This document shows positions 1 to 5,847 of a DNA stretch of 7,724 bases, piece by piece. The stretch is taken from assembly GCA_023143935.1 (NCBI GenBank), contig JAGLGQ010000059.1, positions 1 to 7,724 of the forward strand, written 5' to 3'. Both the position numbers and the translations under genes were made by a program. The DNA comes from Minisyncoccota bacterium. GTDB taxonomy: Bacteria; Patescibacteriota; Minisyncoccia; Phycocordibacterales; GCA-2747955. How positions within the stretch are numbered: position 1 is the stretch's first letter; each line of letters starts with the position of its first letter. Under the pieces are notes generated by a model that ran no database searches, had not been told where the DNA came from, and was given only the letters and a program-made list of their open reading frames with translations.

Positions 1-266
1 CTAGTTCCCCTGTAAGTTCCAATATCTATTAACCTTTTTATATTAGAAGATTTTTGTCTTTTTAAATCTCCTTCTATAGTTAGCTCGTCAATTACTTTTT
101 TAATCTGAGATTCATCCTCAGATGTTAAATCACCAGTTTTTTTTCCAAAATCTATATTAGCTTTTTTCAAAATTGAATGAGCTAATGATCTACCAATACC
201 AAAAATAGAAGTTAATGCAAATTCTATTCTTTTCTCGTCTGGAAGTGTTATACCTGAAATTCTCAT
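1..266 (-). CDS. rpsM: 30S ribosomal protein S13 (uS13), partial, 3' end outside window
   Basis: This is the N-terminal 88 residues of ribosomal protein S13, which sits in the head of the small subunit and contacts 23S rRNA and the P-site tRNA. The translation starts MRISGITLPDEKRIEFALT and continues through FGIGRS, the helix-two-turn-helix signature, to NIKRLIDIGTYRGT, where the window ends. The usual family C-terminus (RHxxGLPVRGQ and a basic tail) would lie beyond the left edge. The ATG at 266 gives the expected family N-terminus, minus the common Ala at position 2. It follows rpmJ after 28 bases, the classic infA-rpmJ-rpsM order, so rpsK, rpsD and rpoA are expected to the left. No Shine-Dalgarno motif is visible before the start. 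The identification is secure. Confidence 0.96.
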   Translation of the reverse strand, partial: MRISGITLPDEKRIEFALTSIFGIGRSLAHSILKKANIDFGKKTGDLTSEDESQIKKVIDELTIEGDLKRQKSSNIKRLIDIGTYRGT

Positions 267-294
267 ACTTTAATAAACTTTTTTTAATTAATGA

Positions 295-411
295 TTAACC
301 TTGTCTTTGTTTATGTTTAGGGTTTTTTTTGCAAATCACTCGAAAAACTCCATTTCTTTTAACTTTTTTACAATCCTTACATATTTTTTTAACTGAAGAC
401 TTTACTTTCAT
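295..411 (-). CDS. rpmJ: 50S ribosomal protein L36 (bL36), zinc-binding form
   Basis: A 38-residue protein with the L36 pattern: start [15 protein letters not shown], then a basic stretch, [19 protein letters not shown] and a stop. The zinc-ribbon ligands of the C+ form are all present (C11, C14, C27, H33), so the protein should still bind zinc. L36 is a small, late-assembling protein of the large subunit. The length matches the family (about 37-38 residues). The start lies 7 bases after the infA stop, and rpsM follows 28 bases later, so the three genes are surely co-transcribed. No Shine-Dalgarno motif precedes it, so translation may depend on coupling with infA. Confidence 0.95.
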   Translation of the reverse strand: MKVKSSVKKICKDCKKVKRNGVFRVICKKNPKHKQRQG

Positions 412-418
412 AAAATAA

Positions 419-634
419 TTATATTCTCTTTATAATAAATCCTTTTCCTCCATAAGGATCAATTTTTACCTCGACCTTATCTCCCACAAGAATTCTAATT
501 CTGAACCTTCTCATTCTGCCAGATAAAATTACAATTTGTTCTTCTTCTGAATCATCAAAAAGCACCTTAAACATCGTATTTGGTAAGGCCTCTACAACCA
601 TACCTATTTTAGTTTCTTCTACTTTTTTTACCAT
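419..634 (-). CDS. infA: Translation initiation factor IF-1
   Basis: A 71-residue OB-fold protein. IF-1 binds the A site of the 30S subunit during initiation and helps IF-2 and IF-3 select the start codon. Family hallmarks are clear: [16 protein letters not shown] near residues 11-26, [20 protein letters not shown] in the middle, and [13 protein letters not shown] at the end. The length is within one residue of the usual 72. It is the first gene of the leftward infA-rpmJ-rpsM operon and has its own extended -10 promoter about 57 bases upstream. In many bacteria infA follows adk and map. Here a divergent, unrelated gene lies upstream, so the operon begins at infA. No Shine-Dalgarno motif is visible before the ATG. 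Confidence 0.96.
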   Translation of the reverse strand: MVKKVEETKIGMVVEALPNTMFKVLFDDSEEEQIVILSGRMRRFRIRILVGDKVEVKIDPYGGKGFIIKRI

Positions 635-697
635 ATATCATATAAAATCGCAATGTTTCCTATAAACTTTATTATCTTAATTAAACAAGTGAGGACA

Positions 698-725
698 ATT
701 ATAGCAGATTGTGTCAAAAAAACAA
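698..725 (-). promoter_or_regulatory. Promoter of the infA-rpmJ-rpsM operon
   Basis: On the minus strand there is a perfect -10 TATAAT (703 to 698) preceded by TGC, an extended -10. A TTGTTT element (725 to 720) lies 16 bases further upstream as a plausible -35. The predicted first transcribed base is near 691, giving a leader of about 57 bases before the infA ATG at 634. A sigma-70-type promoter is inferred from these motifs. Confidence 0.7.
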
Positions 726-868
726 CACAAAAGTGGACAAATTGGGGAGAATAATTTGTAATATTATATTTGGTTTTTTTGTTAATTTTTAATCGTTAAA
801 AATATAAACAAAAGTTTTGAAATTTGTATTAAAATTATATCAAAAATAAAAAAAATTACAAAAATTTA

Positions 869-896
869 TTGACATATTTTATATATGTTATATTAT
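869..896 (+). promoter_or_regulatory. Promoter of the transglutaminase-like gene
   Basis: A perfect TTGACA -35 (869-874) is followed after 16 bases by a TATTAT -10 (891-896); an overlapping TGT-TATATT (886-894) is an alternative extended -10. The predicted start of transcription is 901-903, on the ATG at 902, so the mRNA would be leaderless. The promoter also shows that the longer reading frame opening with TTG at 869 is not the real protein start. Confidence 0.7.
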
Positions 897-901
897 ATAT
901 A

Positions 902-2212
902 ATGAAAGATCCTCAAATGTTCCCATTAAAAATAAAAGGTTCAGAAAAACTGCCTATTAATAACAACGACAAAAGTTTTTTTAAAGAAAAATTAAAAAAA
1001 GAAGATTTTATTATACCTACGGTTATATTGTTTTTTGCTTATACTATCCCCCCATCTGTTGTTTATTGTATAGATAAATATAATTCTAATACTACCATAC
1101 ACCAAAGCAACTTATCAAAATTTAAAACACCGGAATTAATAAGAAAAATTCTAAACATTAAAGAAACAGAAAAAGAAATAAAATGGTTAATGGAACGGAT
1201 GAAAAAAGACGATATATTTTGGTTTATTGAAGATGTAGATAAAAAAATTAGAGATTTAAAAAGACAAAATGAAACAATTGATCCAACGATTTTAAATGAT
1301 TTTAATAATTTAAAAATGGCTCAAATTAAAAAGTTATCTATCGAAAATTTAACTACTATACATAATAAAAAAATTTATATACTTCCTTTTGATTCTAGAT
1401 ACAATCCTCCACAAAGCACAAAGGATATAAAATTACCCCGAAAACCTAAAAAACAATTTTTCTTTTTTCCTCCTGGGATAAATGAACGGGAAGGTAAACT
1501 AAATATTTTTTTAGAAAAATGGTTAAATAAAAAAAATAATCATGATATTCTTTCAAAATTAAAAATAGAAAATATTAATAATCTTACTCCTTATCAAGCT
1601 ATAAGACTAGCCATTGAAATTGTACAAAAAGAATTAACATATTCATATATACAAGCGTCTCCATCGGCAGGACTTCAACCCTCTTTTTTTGGTGATTATT
1701 CTCTGAAAAAAACATCTATAAAAAACCTTCCAGCTTACATTAAAAAAAATCCAAAATTAGCATACAAAATTAGAAACACAATAGATAAAAGATCTATAGC
1801 TGAATTATTGGAAAAAGGTAAGGGAATATGTAGAAATTATACTAGAGCAGTAGAAAATATTTTTAATCTTTTAAAAAGAAGTCAAGACTTAAAAACAAGT
1901 CAATTAAAAAATACTTACGTATTTTATGCTGGAACACATTTTGATGAAAAAAATATTTTAAATTCAATAGCTGAACACCATGCATGGGTTGATGTTGTTT
2001 CAATATTATCAACAGGAGATATTGTAATCTCTAATATTGACATGGTTAACGAGGATGCGGGTGAAGTATATGTAAAAAATTCTACGACAAAAGGATATTA
2101 TCTTTTTTTTCTTAATAACTTAAAAAAAGAAGGAATAATTTCAAAAGAACAATTTGAACGAGCGGTAAAAAATTTTGGAGAAAAAATTAAACCAAATTAT
2201 CAATCTTATTAA
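902..2212 (+). CDS. Membrane-anchored transglutaminase-like (Cys-His-Asp) protein
   Basis: A 436-residue protein. After a polar, lysine-rich N-terminus of about 35 residues comes one hydrophobic segment (about 36-57, IIPTVILFFAYTIPPSVVY), probably a membrane anchor with the rest outside the cytoplasm. Residues 65-150 are charged and helical. The C-terminal part (about 235-405) looks like a transglutaminase-like cysteine peptidase fold: KGICRNYTRA with C310, EHHAWVDV with H360, and SNIDM with D380. The order and spacing fit the papain-like triad of that superfamily, whose members cleave or cross-link peptide bonds. The substrate is unknown; a wall or surface protein is a guess helped only by the adjacent MurE-like gene. 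The ATG at 902 is chosen because a promoter occupies the upstream extension. No rightward terminator follows, and the 3' end overlaps the convergent ligase gene by 26 bases. Confidence 0.65.
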   Translation: MKDPQMFPLKIKGSEKLPINNNDKSFFKEKLKKEDFIIPTVILFFAYTIPPSVVYCIDKYNSNTTIHQSNLSKFKTPELIRKILNIKETEKEIKWLMERMKKDDIFWFIEDVDKKIRDLKRQNETIDPTILNDFNNLKMAQIKKLSIENLTTIHNKKIYILPFDSRYNPPQSTKDIKLPRKPKKQFFFFPPGINEREGKLNIFLEKWLNKKNNHDILSKLKIENINNLTPYQAIRLAIEIVQKELTYSYIQASPSAGLQPSFFGDYSLKKTSIKNLPAYIKKNPKLAYKIRNTIDKRSIAELLEKGKGICRNYTRAVENIFNLLKRSQDLKTSQLKNTYVFYAGTHFDEKNILNSIAEHHAWVDVVSILSTGDIVISNIDMVNEDAGEVYVKNSTTKGYYLFFLNNLKKEGIISKEQFERAVKNFGEKIKPNYQSY

Positions 2213-3581
2213 TCGCATTCTTTATCTCTTGTTTTTCGTCCCAGAAAATTTCTTTTCCCCCCATATTTCTGCTTAAAAAAGCTCCGATGGAAAATAAAAC
2301 TACTATATCATTTTCTTGCGCTACTGTTACTGCTCCTAGTATTGCATCAGACCTATTTTCAATTTCAACAAAAAAATCTTTATTATTCAACAACTTATTT
2401 TTAAACAACTCAATTTTCTGATCATCCGAAATATTATTTAATTTTAAAAATACTTCCCGCTTCTCCACTTCTTTTAATCCGAATTTTACAGCATCTCTAA
2501 TTTTTTTTGGATCTTCTGTGTAAGTTTCATCGTCTGTTAAAAATATTCCGTCTGCTAATTTTCCAGCGATTTTTCCTAATTCGGGTCTTTTAACTTTATC
2601 TCTATCTCCTGTTGCTCCGAAAACAGCAAAAAATCTTCCTCCTTTTGAATGTGCTAAATCTGAAAAAGTTTTAAATGTTTGTAAAAATGCATTTGGTGTT
2701 AATCCAAAATCAATAAAAATTCTAAAATTTATCCCATCAATCTTTATTTCTTCCATTCTTCCCTTTGGTGTATTAAATGTTTCAAAAGCTTTTTTTACAC
2801 ATTCTATTGATACATCTAAACTACTCACCGCCAAAATACTCGCTAAAATATTTTCAACATTAAACTCTCCGTGCAAATTAGTATTAATTTTTATTTTCTT
2901 ATTACCACTAACAATAAACTCTATCCCCCCCTCTTTATCTAAAATATCCAAAGCAAATAAATCCGCATTTTTGTCCTTAATGGAATAAGACTTTGTATTT
3001 TTAAATCCTTCTGACCATTCAAAAAAAACTTTATCTTCTTTGTTTAAAATTTTAATTCCATCTTTTTTTAAATATTTAGTAAATAATAATTTTTTTGCCT
3101 TTCTCAAATCATCTAATGTTTTATGAAAGTCTAAATGTTCGGCTGTAATATTTGTTAAAACTGCAATGTCAAATTTGATACCAAAAAGTCTTCCTTGATA
3201 TAAGGCATGAGAAGAAGCTTCTACTATGATGTACTCACATTTTTTTTTCTCGCATTCTTGAAAAAATTTTGCCATTTGCAAGGGCGATAAAACTGTTCTA
3301 TGTGTTTTGTTATCTTTTTTTTCTCCTGCAATTTCTATTTCAACAGAAGAAATTTTTCCAAATTTAATACCTTTTTCTTTTAAAATATGAGAAATCATCT
3401 CAACTGTTGTGGTTTTTCCGTCTGTTCCTGTAACTCCGATTATTTTAAATTTTCTTGAGGGAAATAAAAATATTAAATTAATAATTAATGCTTTCATAAA
3501 TTGCCAATAAACACGTAGTGGGTGTGTTTCTGGAATATTTTTACGCAACCAATTTAAAATTGGTTTAAGAATTTTTTTCAT
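2187..3581 (-). CDS. murE: MurE-like Mur ligase (UDP-MurNAc-tripeptide synthetase family)
   Basis: A 464-residue ATP-dependent Mur ligase, in the family that adds the third amino acid to UDP-MurNAc-dipeptide in the cytoplasm. Seen in order: ATP P-loop GVTGTDGKTTT (49-59), EASSHAL (121-127), TNITAEHLDFH (143-153) followed by RKAKKLLF whose K163 aligns with the carbamylated lysine of MurE, GRMEEI (274-279), DFGLTPNA (291-298) and GDRDKVKRP (325-333). These favour MurE over MurC, MurD or MurF. Odd points: the usual N-terminal UDP-binding domain is replaced by about 45 residues with a hydrophobic stretch (VYWQFMKALIINLIFLFPS); the DNPR-type specificity motif reads DDET (350-353); the DYAHTPD motif reads DFGLTPN; the C-terminal GKGHE is missing. 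The third-residue amino acid cannot be predicted. It could be a divergent MurE or a related ligase with another acceptor. The gene symbol marks the family. Confidence 0.8.
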   Translation of the reverse strand: MKKILKPILNWLRKNIPETHPLRVYWQFMKALIINLIFLFPSRKFKIIGVTGTDGKTTTVEMISHILKEKGIKFGKISSVEIEIAGEKKDNKTHRTVLSPLQMAKFFQECEKKKCEYIIVEASSHALYQGRLFGIKFDIAVLTNITAEHLDFHKTLDDLRKAKKLLFTKYLKKDGIKILNKEDKVFFEWSEGFKNTKSYSIKDKNADLFALDILDKEGGIEFIVSGNKKIKINTNLHGEFNVENILASILAVSSLDVSIECVKKAFETFNTPKGRMEEIKIDGINFRIFIDFGLTPNAFLQTFKTFSDLAHSKGGRFFAVFGATGDRDKVKRPELGKIAGKLADGIFLTDDETYTEDPKKIRDAVKFGLKEVEKREVFLKLNNISDDQKIELFKNKLLNNKDFFVEIENRSDAILGAVTVAQENDIVVLFSIGAFLSRNMGGKEIFWDEKQEIKNAINKIDNLV

Positions 3582-3587
3582 TAAATA

Positions 3588-3596
3588 ATTTTAACA
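3588..3596 (-). promoter_or_regulatory. Extended -10 promoter of the MurE-like gene
   Basis: On the minus strand TGT-TAAAAT (3596 to 3588) is an extended -10 element; no good -35 is visible. Counting seven bases from the end of the hexamer puts transcription start at 3581, the A of the ATG, so the transcript would be leaderless. Confidence 0.5.
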
Positions 3597-3641
3597 CAAA
3601 AAAAGAAAGGCGAGAATTATTTTATTATTCAAATAAATCCC

Positions 3642-3678
3642 ATTCCTTACGAGCAAGACTCGTAAAGAATTTTTTTTT
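3642..3678 (+). terminator. Hairpin plus T-tract, rightward terminator-like
   Basis: A 12-base stem (3642-3653 with 3659-3670, core TTACGAG/CTCGTAA, one C-A mismatch) closes a five-base loop and runs straight into a nine-T tract (3670-3678). This is an intrinsic terminator for rightward transcription. On the minus strand there is no T-tract after the stem. No rightward gene ends nearby: the last one stops at 2212, antisense to the MurE-like gene in between. It also stands just ahead of the tRNA promoter and may shield it. Confidence 0.6.
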
Positions 3679-3699
3679 ATTCTAAAAATGGGGAAATTG

Positions 3700-3708
3700 T
3701 GGTAAACT
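3700..3708 (+). promoter_or_regulatory. Extended -10 promoter of tRNA-Arg
   Basis: TGG-TAAACT is an extended -10; the -35 region is weak. Predicted start of transcription is near 3715, two bases before the mature tRNA 5' end. Confidence 0.45.
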
Positions 3709-3716
3709 GTGTGCAT

Positions 3717-3791
3717 GCTTCCATGGTGAAATGGATATCACAACGGTCTTCGGAACCGTTGTTCCGGGTTCGAGTCCTGGTGGGAGCACCA
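3717..3791 (+). tRNA. tRNA-Arg, anticodon TCG
   Basis: A full 75-base cloverleaf. The acceptor stem GCTTCCA (3717-3723) pairs with TGGGAGC (3781-3787) with one G-T pair. The D stem is GTGA/TCAC. The anticodon stem ACGGT/ACCGT closes the loop CTTCGGA, with anticodon TCG at 3750-3752. The T stem CCGGG/CCTGG closes the loop TTCGAGT. Discriminator A (3788) and the 3' CCA (3789-3791) are encoded. It reads CGA and, by wobble, other CGN codons. No intron is present. Confidence 0.96.
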
Positions 3792-3822
3792 TAAAATATG
3801 TTTTTTGGTGTAAAATGAATAT

Positions 3823-3858
3823 ATGATTCGTTCTAGAATTTGGGATATTCCACGATAA
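3823..3858 (+). pseudogene. 12-codon mini-ORF, possible leaderless peptide or gene remnant
   Basis: ATG at 3823 opens MIRSRIWDIPR and a TAA. A TAAAAT -10 (3811-3816, preceded directly by TG) predicts transcription start at 3823, the A of this ATG. From memory, RIWDIP resembles the N-terminus of pyrimidine-dimer DNA glycosylase-like proteins of CPR and archaea, so this may be the surviving tip of a lost gene; nothing recognisable follows the stop in any frame. Alternatively it is chance, or a small regulatory peptide: three of its 11 residues are arginine and it follows an arginine tRNA. The call is weak. Confidence 0.2.
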
Positions 3859-3867
3859 TTATTAAAA

Positions 3868-3876
3868 TGTTAAAAT
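3868..3876 (+). promoter_or_regulatory. Extended -10 promoter of the cupin gene
   Basis: TGT-TAAAAT repeats the motif seen before the MurE-like gene. Predicted transcription start is near 3883, giving a leader of about 44 bases to the GTG at 3927. The leader contains a G-rich patch (TGGTGGGG, 3884-3891), too far from the start to serve as a Shine-Dalgarno site, and a run of nine A (3913-3921). Confidence 0.4.
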
Positions 3877-3926
3877 ATGGATGTGGTGGGGCAAAACGTT
3901 ATCAAAAATTTTAAAAAAAAACAATT

Positions 3927-4268
3927 GTGTTAATTAAAAAGTCACAAGCAAAAGAGAAAGTAAATTCTGAACAGTGTTCTGTTTGGGAGTATAATTTTCA
4001 AAGTGAAAATGTAAGTTTTGCAATAGCGTATATTGATGGCAGATTTCCAGACCAAGGAAGAATTGTGAATACGGGTTGTGAGGAAATTTACTATGTTTTA
4101 AGTGGTTCTGGAACTATTCACTCGGAATTTGGCGATTTTAATATTGAAGAAGGTGACTTTTATCATTTTAAAAAGGGTGAGAAGTATTGGTCTGAGGGAA
4201 AACGACTTAAATTAGTTTTGGTTAATTCACCCAAATGGTCATCTGAACAAATAGAATTAATAAAATAG
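3927..4268 (+). CDS. Single-domain cupin protein lacking usual metal ligands
   Basis: A 113-residue protein with one cupin_2-type beta barrel. The two cupin motifs are recognisable as TGCEEIYYVLSGSGTI (about 49-64) and IEEGDFYHFKKGEKYW (about 74-89). The typical HxH...E ligands of motif 1 are replaced by C-E-E, and the motif 2 histidine position reads Tyr-Trp, so ordinary metal-dependent catalysis is doubtful; sugar or small-ligand binding is possible. The reaction is unknown. The start is GTG at 3927: an in-frame stop (TAA, 3912-3914) excludes a longer form, and the N-terminus MLIKKSQA agrees with what I recall of short cupins in related genomes. It stops with TAG, the only non-TAA stop seen. 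It lies between tRNA-Arg and the repeat-bounded module and seems to be transcribed alone. Confidence 0.75.
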   Translation: MLIKKSQAKEKVNSEQCSVWEYNFQSENVSFAIAYIDGRFPDQGRIVNTGCEEIYYVLSGSGTIHSEFGDFNIEEGDFYHFKKGEKYWSEGKRLKLVLVNSPKWSSEQIELIK

Positions 4269-4290
4269 TTGTCTTTTTAAAACTGCTCCA

Positions 4291-4340
4291 CTTATTAACC
4301 AGCAACAATTATCTTATATTTTTTACTACATTTTACTCAA
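4291..4340 (+). repeat. Left copy of ~50-base direct repeat
   Basis: It begins CTTATTAACCA and includes the 19-base block CTTATATTTTTTACTACAT (4313-4331). The partner is at 7658-7710 in the same orientation. The two share 11 exact bases at the left and 19 exact bases in the middle, with a few substitutions and a two-to-three-base gap. This copy lies after the cupin stop and 68 bases before the first paralogous membrane gene. Confidence 0.75.
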
Positions 4341-4367
4341 CATAATATATGTGCCCCCATGGAAAAA

Positions 4368-4376
4368 TGATATAAT
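4368..4376 (+). promoter_or_regulatory. Extended -10 promoter of the first four-helix membrane protein gene
   Basis: TGA-TATAAT is a perfect extended -10; the -35 region is poor. Predicted start is near 4383, a leader of about 25 bases to ATG 4408. This places transcription start downstream of the in-frame GTG at 4351, so the longer reading frame is unlikely to be translated. Confidence 0.6.
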
Positions 4377-4407
4377 AAAGGTATTATTAATTTTTAAAAA
4401 TAAAAAC

Positions 4408-4842
4408 ATGTTTAAAATTCATTCAGTAACAGGTAGGATATTTATTGGAGTTATTATAGGTATGGTTGTGGGGATATTATCAATTGCAATGTCGCCAATT
4501 TTTGGATTTCCTTTATTTAGTATGTTTGGTTTTGGTACTCTTATTACATTTGTAATGATGGGATTTACGCTTGGACTTGTTGGGATATTTGATTATCATC
4601 CAATTCTTGGATTTAAAATGAGGTGGTGGATGCGAGGAAGTGTTATGGGTTTCATATTTGCTCTTATGTATATTTTACTTAGTTATGAAACAATGGAAGT
4701 AATAATGGAATCAAATATCGTATCGTGGATGGGTCTAAATTCACCTTTTTGGGCACTTATTGATGGTGTTAGTATAGGACTTTTTATGGGTTGGATGGAA
4801 ACAAAATATGCTGGAGAAGGATCAAATATTCCTCTTAAATAA
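4408..4842 (+). CDS. Small four-helix membrane protein, paralogue 1 (TKYxGEG family)
   Basis: A 144-residue hydrophobic protein of unknown function. Likely membrane segments are near residues 10-29, 38-61, 76-93 and 113-130. No signal peptide cleavage site is evident. It is a paralogue of the protein at 7200-7628: both carry HPxxxF (H64 here), then RG seven residues after the Phe (R76-G77), a Gly four residues later, and end in TKY(A/S)GEG followed by a short polar tail. The conserved loop after helix 2 and the C-terminal tail are probably on the same face and may form a functional site. ATG 4408 is chosen over GTG 4351 because of the promoter position and because the length then matches the 142-residue paralogue. 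Its stop codon forms the left edge of the 26-base repeat that brackets the Bro-N gene. Confidence 0.7.
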   Translation: MFKIHSVTGRIFIGVIIGMVVGILSIAMSPIFGFPLFSMFGFGTLITFVMMGFTLGLVGIFDYHPILGFKMRWWMRGSVMGFIFALMYILLSYETMEVIMESNIVSWMGLNSPFWALIDGVSIGLFMGWMETKYAGEGSNIPLK

Positions 4843-4865
4843 ATTATTTGTTGCGTAATAAATAA
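4840..4865 (+). repeat. Left copy of 26-base direct repeat flanking the Bro-N gene
   Basis: It matches 5848-5873 at 24 of 26 positions, in the same orientation and exactly 1008 bases apart; both differences are G here and A there (4850, 4855). The core is near-palindromic: TTATTTGTT, GCGT, AATAAATAA. The repeat starts on the TAA stop of the upstream membrane gene. Confidence 0.75.
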
Positions 4866-4930
4866 TAGCGAACATTTTTTTAATTAAAATTTTTTTGAAT
4901 TTTAAATTTTCAATATTATCTATCATAATT

Positions 4931-5776
4931 TTATTTGTTAAAAAGTTTTTTAATGTTGTTTTTTTGTAAATGTGTTGCATTTTTTGTAGAAATAGTGCTT
5001 TTTCCTGTTTTTTGTTCAATATCTTTCCTTGCTTTTTTGGCTGTATCTCCGCCTTTTTTAGCAATAATTTTGCTTTCAGAAAAAGTTTTTGGTTTTTTTT
5101 CTTTAGAAATTTCTGTTGTTGAGACTTCGGCAAGCATATTTAAAACTAATTCAAGATTTGTCATATTATCTCTCAAATTTTGTTTTTTGAGACCTTTAAA
5201 TTTTTTGTAAGACTTAACACTTTTTCCAGACCACGCTTTTGTAATTTCATCAGTTAAAATGGCAAATTCCAAACCTTTTTTTACCCCCCTTTCTTCCCAT
5301 TCATCTGTAAGTTCTTTACGAACCTCAATTGTTTTAAGTCTTTGATTAATCCATTCTTTGGAATATCCCTTTTTAAGATATGTTCGCATGGCTCTATCAA
5401 TTGCTAATTCTGGATCTTCAGTTTCTTCAATCCTTTCATATCCGACTTTCGCAAGCCAAATCTTTAAAGGCTCTGCTTTAGGGGACGGAATTGATTGAAT
5501 AAGCCTTAAAAGTGCTTCTGTATCAGCTACATCTGTCATTCTCATCTTTCCATCTTGAGCTTTCATTTTCAACTGTCCCAATTTTTGGGACACTTCACTT
5601 CCTTCTTCTAATAATTTGGTTTTTAAGGCATTCCAATATTTTCTTGGTCGTGGACTATCTGTTAAAATTTCAATTACATCCACAATCGAAAAATACCACA
5701 GTTCCTTTTTATCATCCCAATGACGACGAACTTGTTTTTCGTGAAAAAGTACGATTGAAGTATCTTTTTTAGACAT
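4931..5776 (-). CDS. Bro-N domain protein (phage antirepressor / DinD-like)
   Basis: A 281-residue soluble protein. Residues about 8-112 form a Bro-N domain (LFHEKQVRRHWDDKKELWYF, then SIVDVIEIL, and ADTEALLRLIQSIPSPKAEPLKIWLA), a DNA-binding module common in phage antirepressors and baculovirus BRO proteins. The C-terminal half carries a conserved series: AIDRAMRTYLKKGYS, RKELTDEWEERG, FAILTDEITKAWSG, NLRDNMTNLELVLNMLAE, and a basic tail with KKGGDTAKKARKDIEQKTGK. From memory this combination occurs in chromosomal Bro-N proteins of CPR and Bacteroidetes, often annotated as antirepressor or DNA-damage-inducible protein D. The role here, DNA binding and perhaps damage or prophage regulation, is inferred. 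Hand counts on a few lines show 32-40% GC against roughly 13-30% in the MFS gene, consistent with acquisition. It is bracketed by 26-base direct repeats and has its own promoter. Confidence 0.82.
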   Translation of the reverse strand: MSKKDTSIVLFHEKQVRRHWDDKKELWYFSIVDVIEILTDSPRPRKYWNALKTKLLEEGSEVSQKLGQLKMKAQDGKMRMTDVADTEALLRLIQSIPSPKAEPLKIWLAKVGYERIEETEDPELAIDRAMRTYLKKGYSKEWINQRLKTIEVRKELTDEWEERGVKKGLEFAILTDEITKAWSGKSVKSYKKFKGLKKQNLRDNMTNLELVLNMLAEVSTTEISKEKKPKTFSESKIIAKKGGDTAKKARKDIEQKTGKSTISTKNATHLQKNNIKKLFNK

Positions 5777-5809
5777 ATTTTTAAATTATTAGTTTAATGT
5801 TATGCTTAT

Positions 5810-5815
5810 ATTATA
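5810..5815 (-). promoter_or_regulatory. -10 element of the Bro-N gene
   Basis: A perfect TATAAT on the minus strand (5815 to 5810); no convincing -35. Predicted start near 5803 gives a leader of about 27 bases to ATG 5776 with no Shine-Dalgarno motif. The promoter lies inside the interval bounded by the 26-base repeats, so the gene would carry its own promoter if the interval moved as a unit. Confidence 0.5.
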
Positions 5816-5847
5816 CTAAAAGATCATGTTTTTACTAATTTTATAAG

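Noticed and set aside
712..717. A perfect TTGACA on the minus strand near the infA promoter
   Set aside because: It is only 8 bases from the TATAAT; functional spacing is about 16-18. TTGTTT at 725-720 fits better, and the extended TG makes a strong -35 unnecessary.
3767..3791. tRNA-Arg 3' end as an integration site for the accessory module
   Set aside because: No second copy of the tRNA 3' end was found in the window and no integrase is present; the repeats that do occur are unrelated to it.
3877..3930. An alternative upstream start for the cupin at ATG 3877 or 3881 through slippage in the nine-A run
   Set aside because: Both frames end before the cupin or are out of phase, and the GTG start gives a family-like N-terminus; slippage would need direct evidence.
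4822..5133. A leftward reading frame of 103 codons overlapping the Bro-N 3' end
   Set aside because: It lies in another frame of the Bro-N gene, is dominated by Lys/Gln/Leu low-complexity residues, and has no promoter or family resemblance.
4935..5210. Rightward hydrophobic reading frame antisense to Bro-N
   Set aside because: The antisense of lysine-rich coding DNA reads as Phe/Leu-rich 'membrane' protein; no start signals of its own.
5512..5772. Rightward 86-codon reading frame antisense to the Bro-N 5' half
   Set aside because: A shadow frame of a well-supported gene, with no conserved features.
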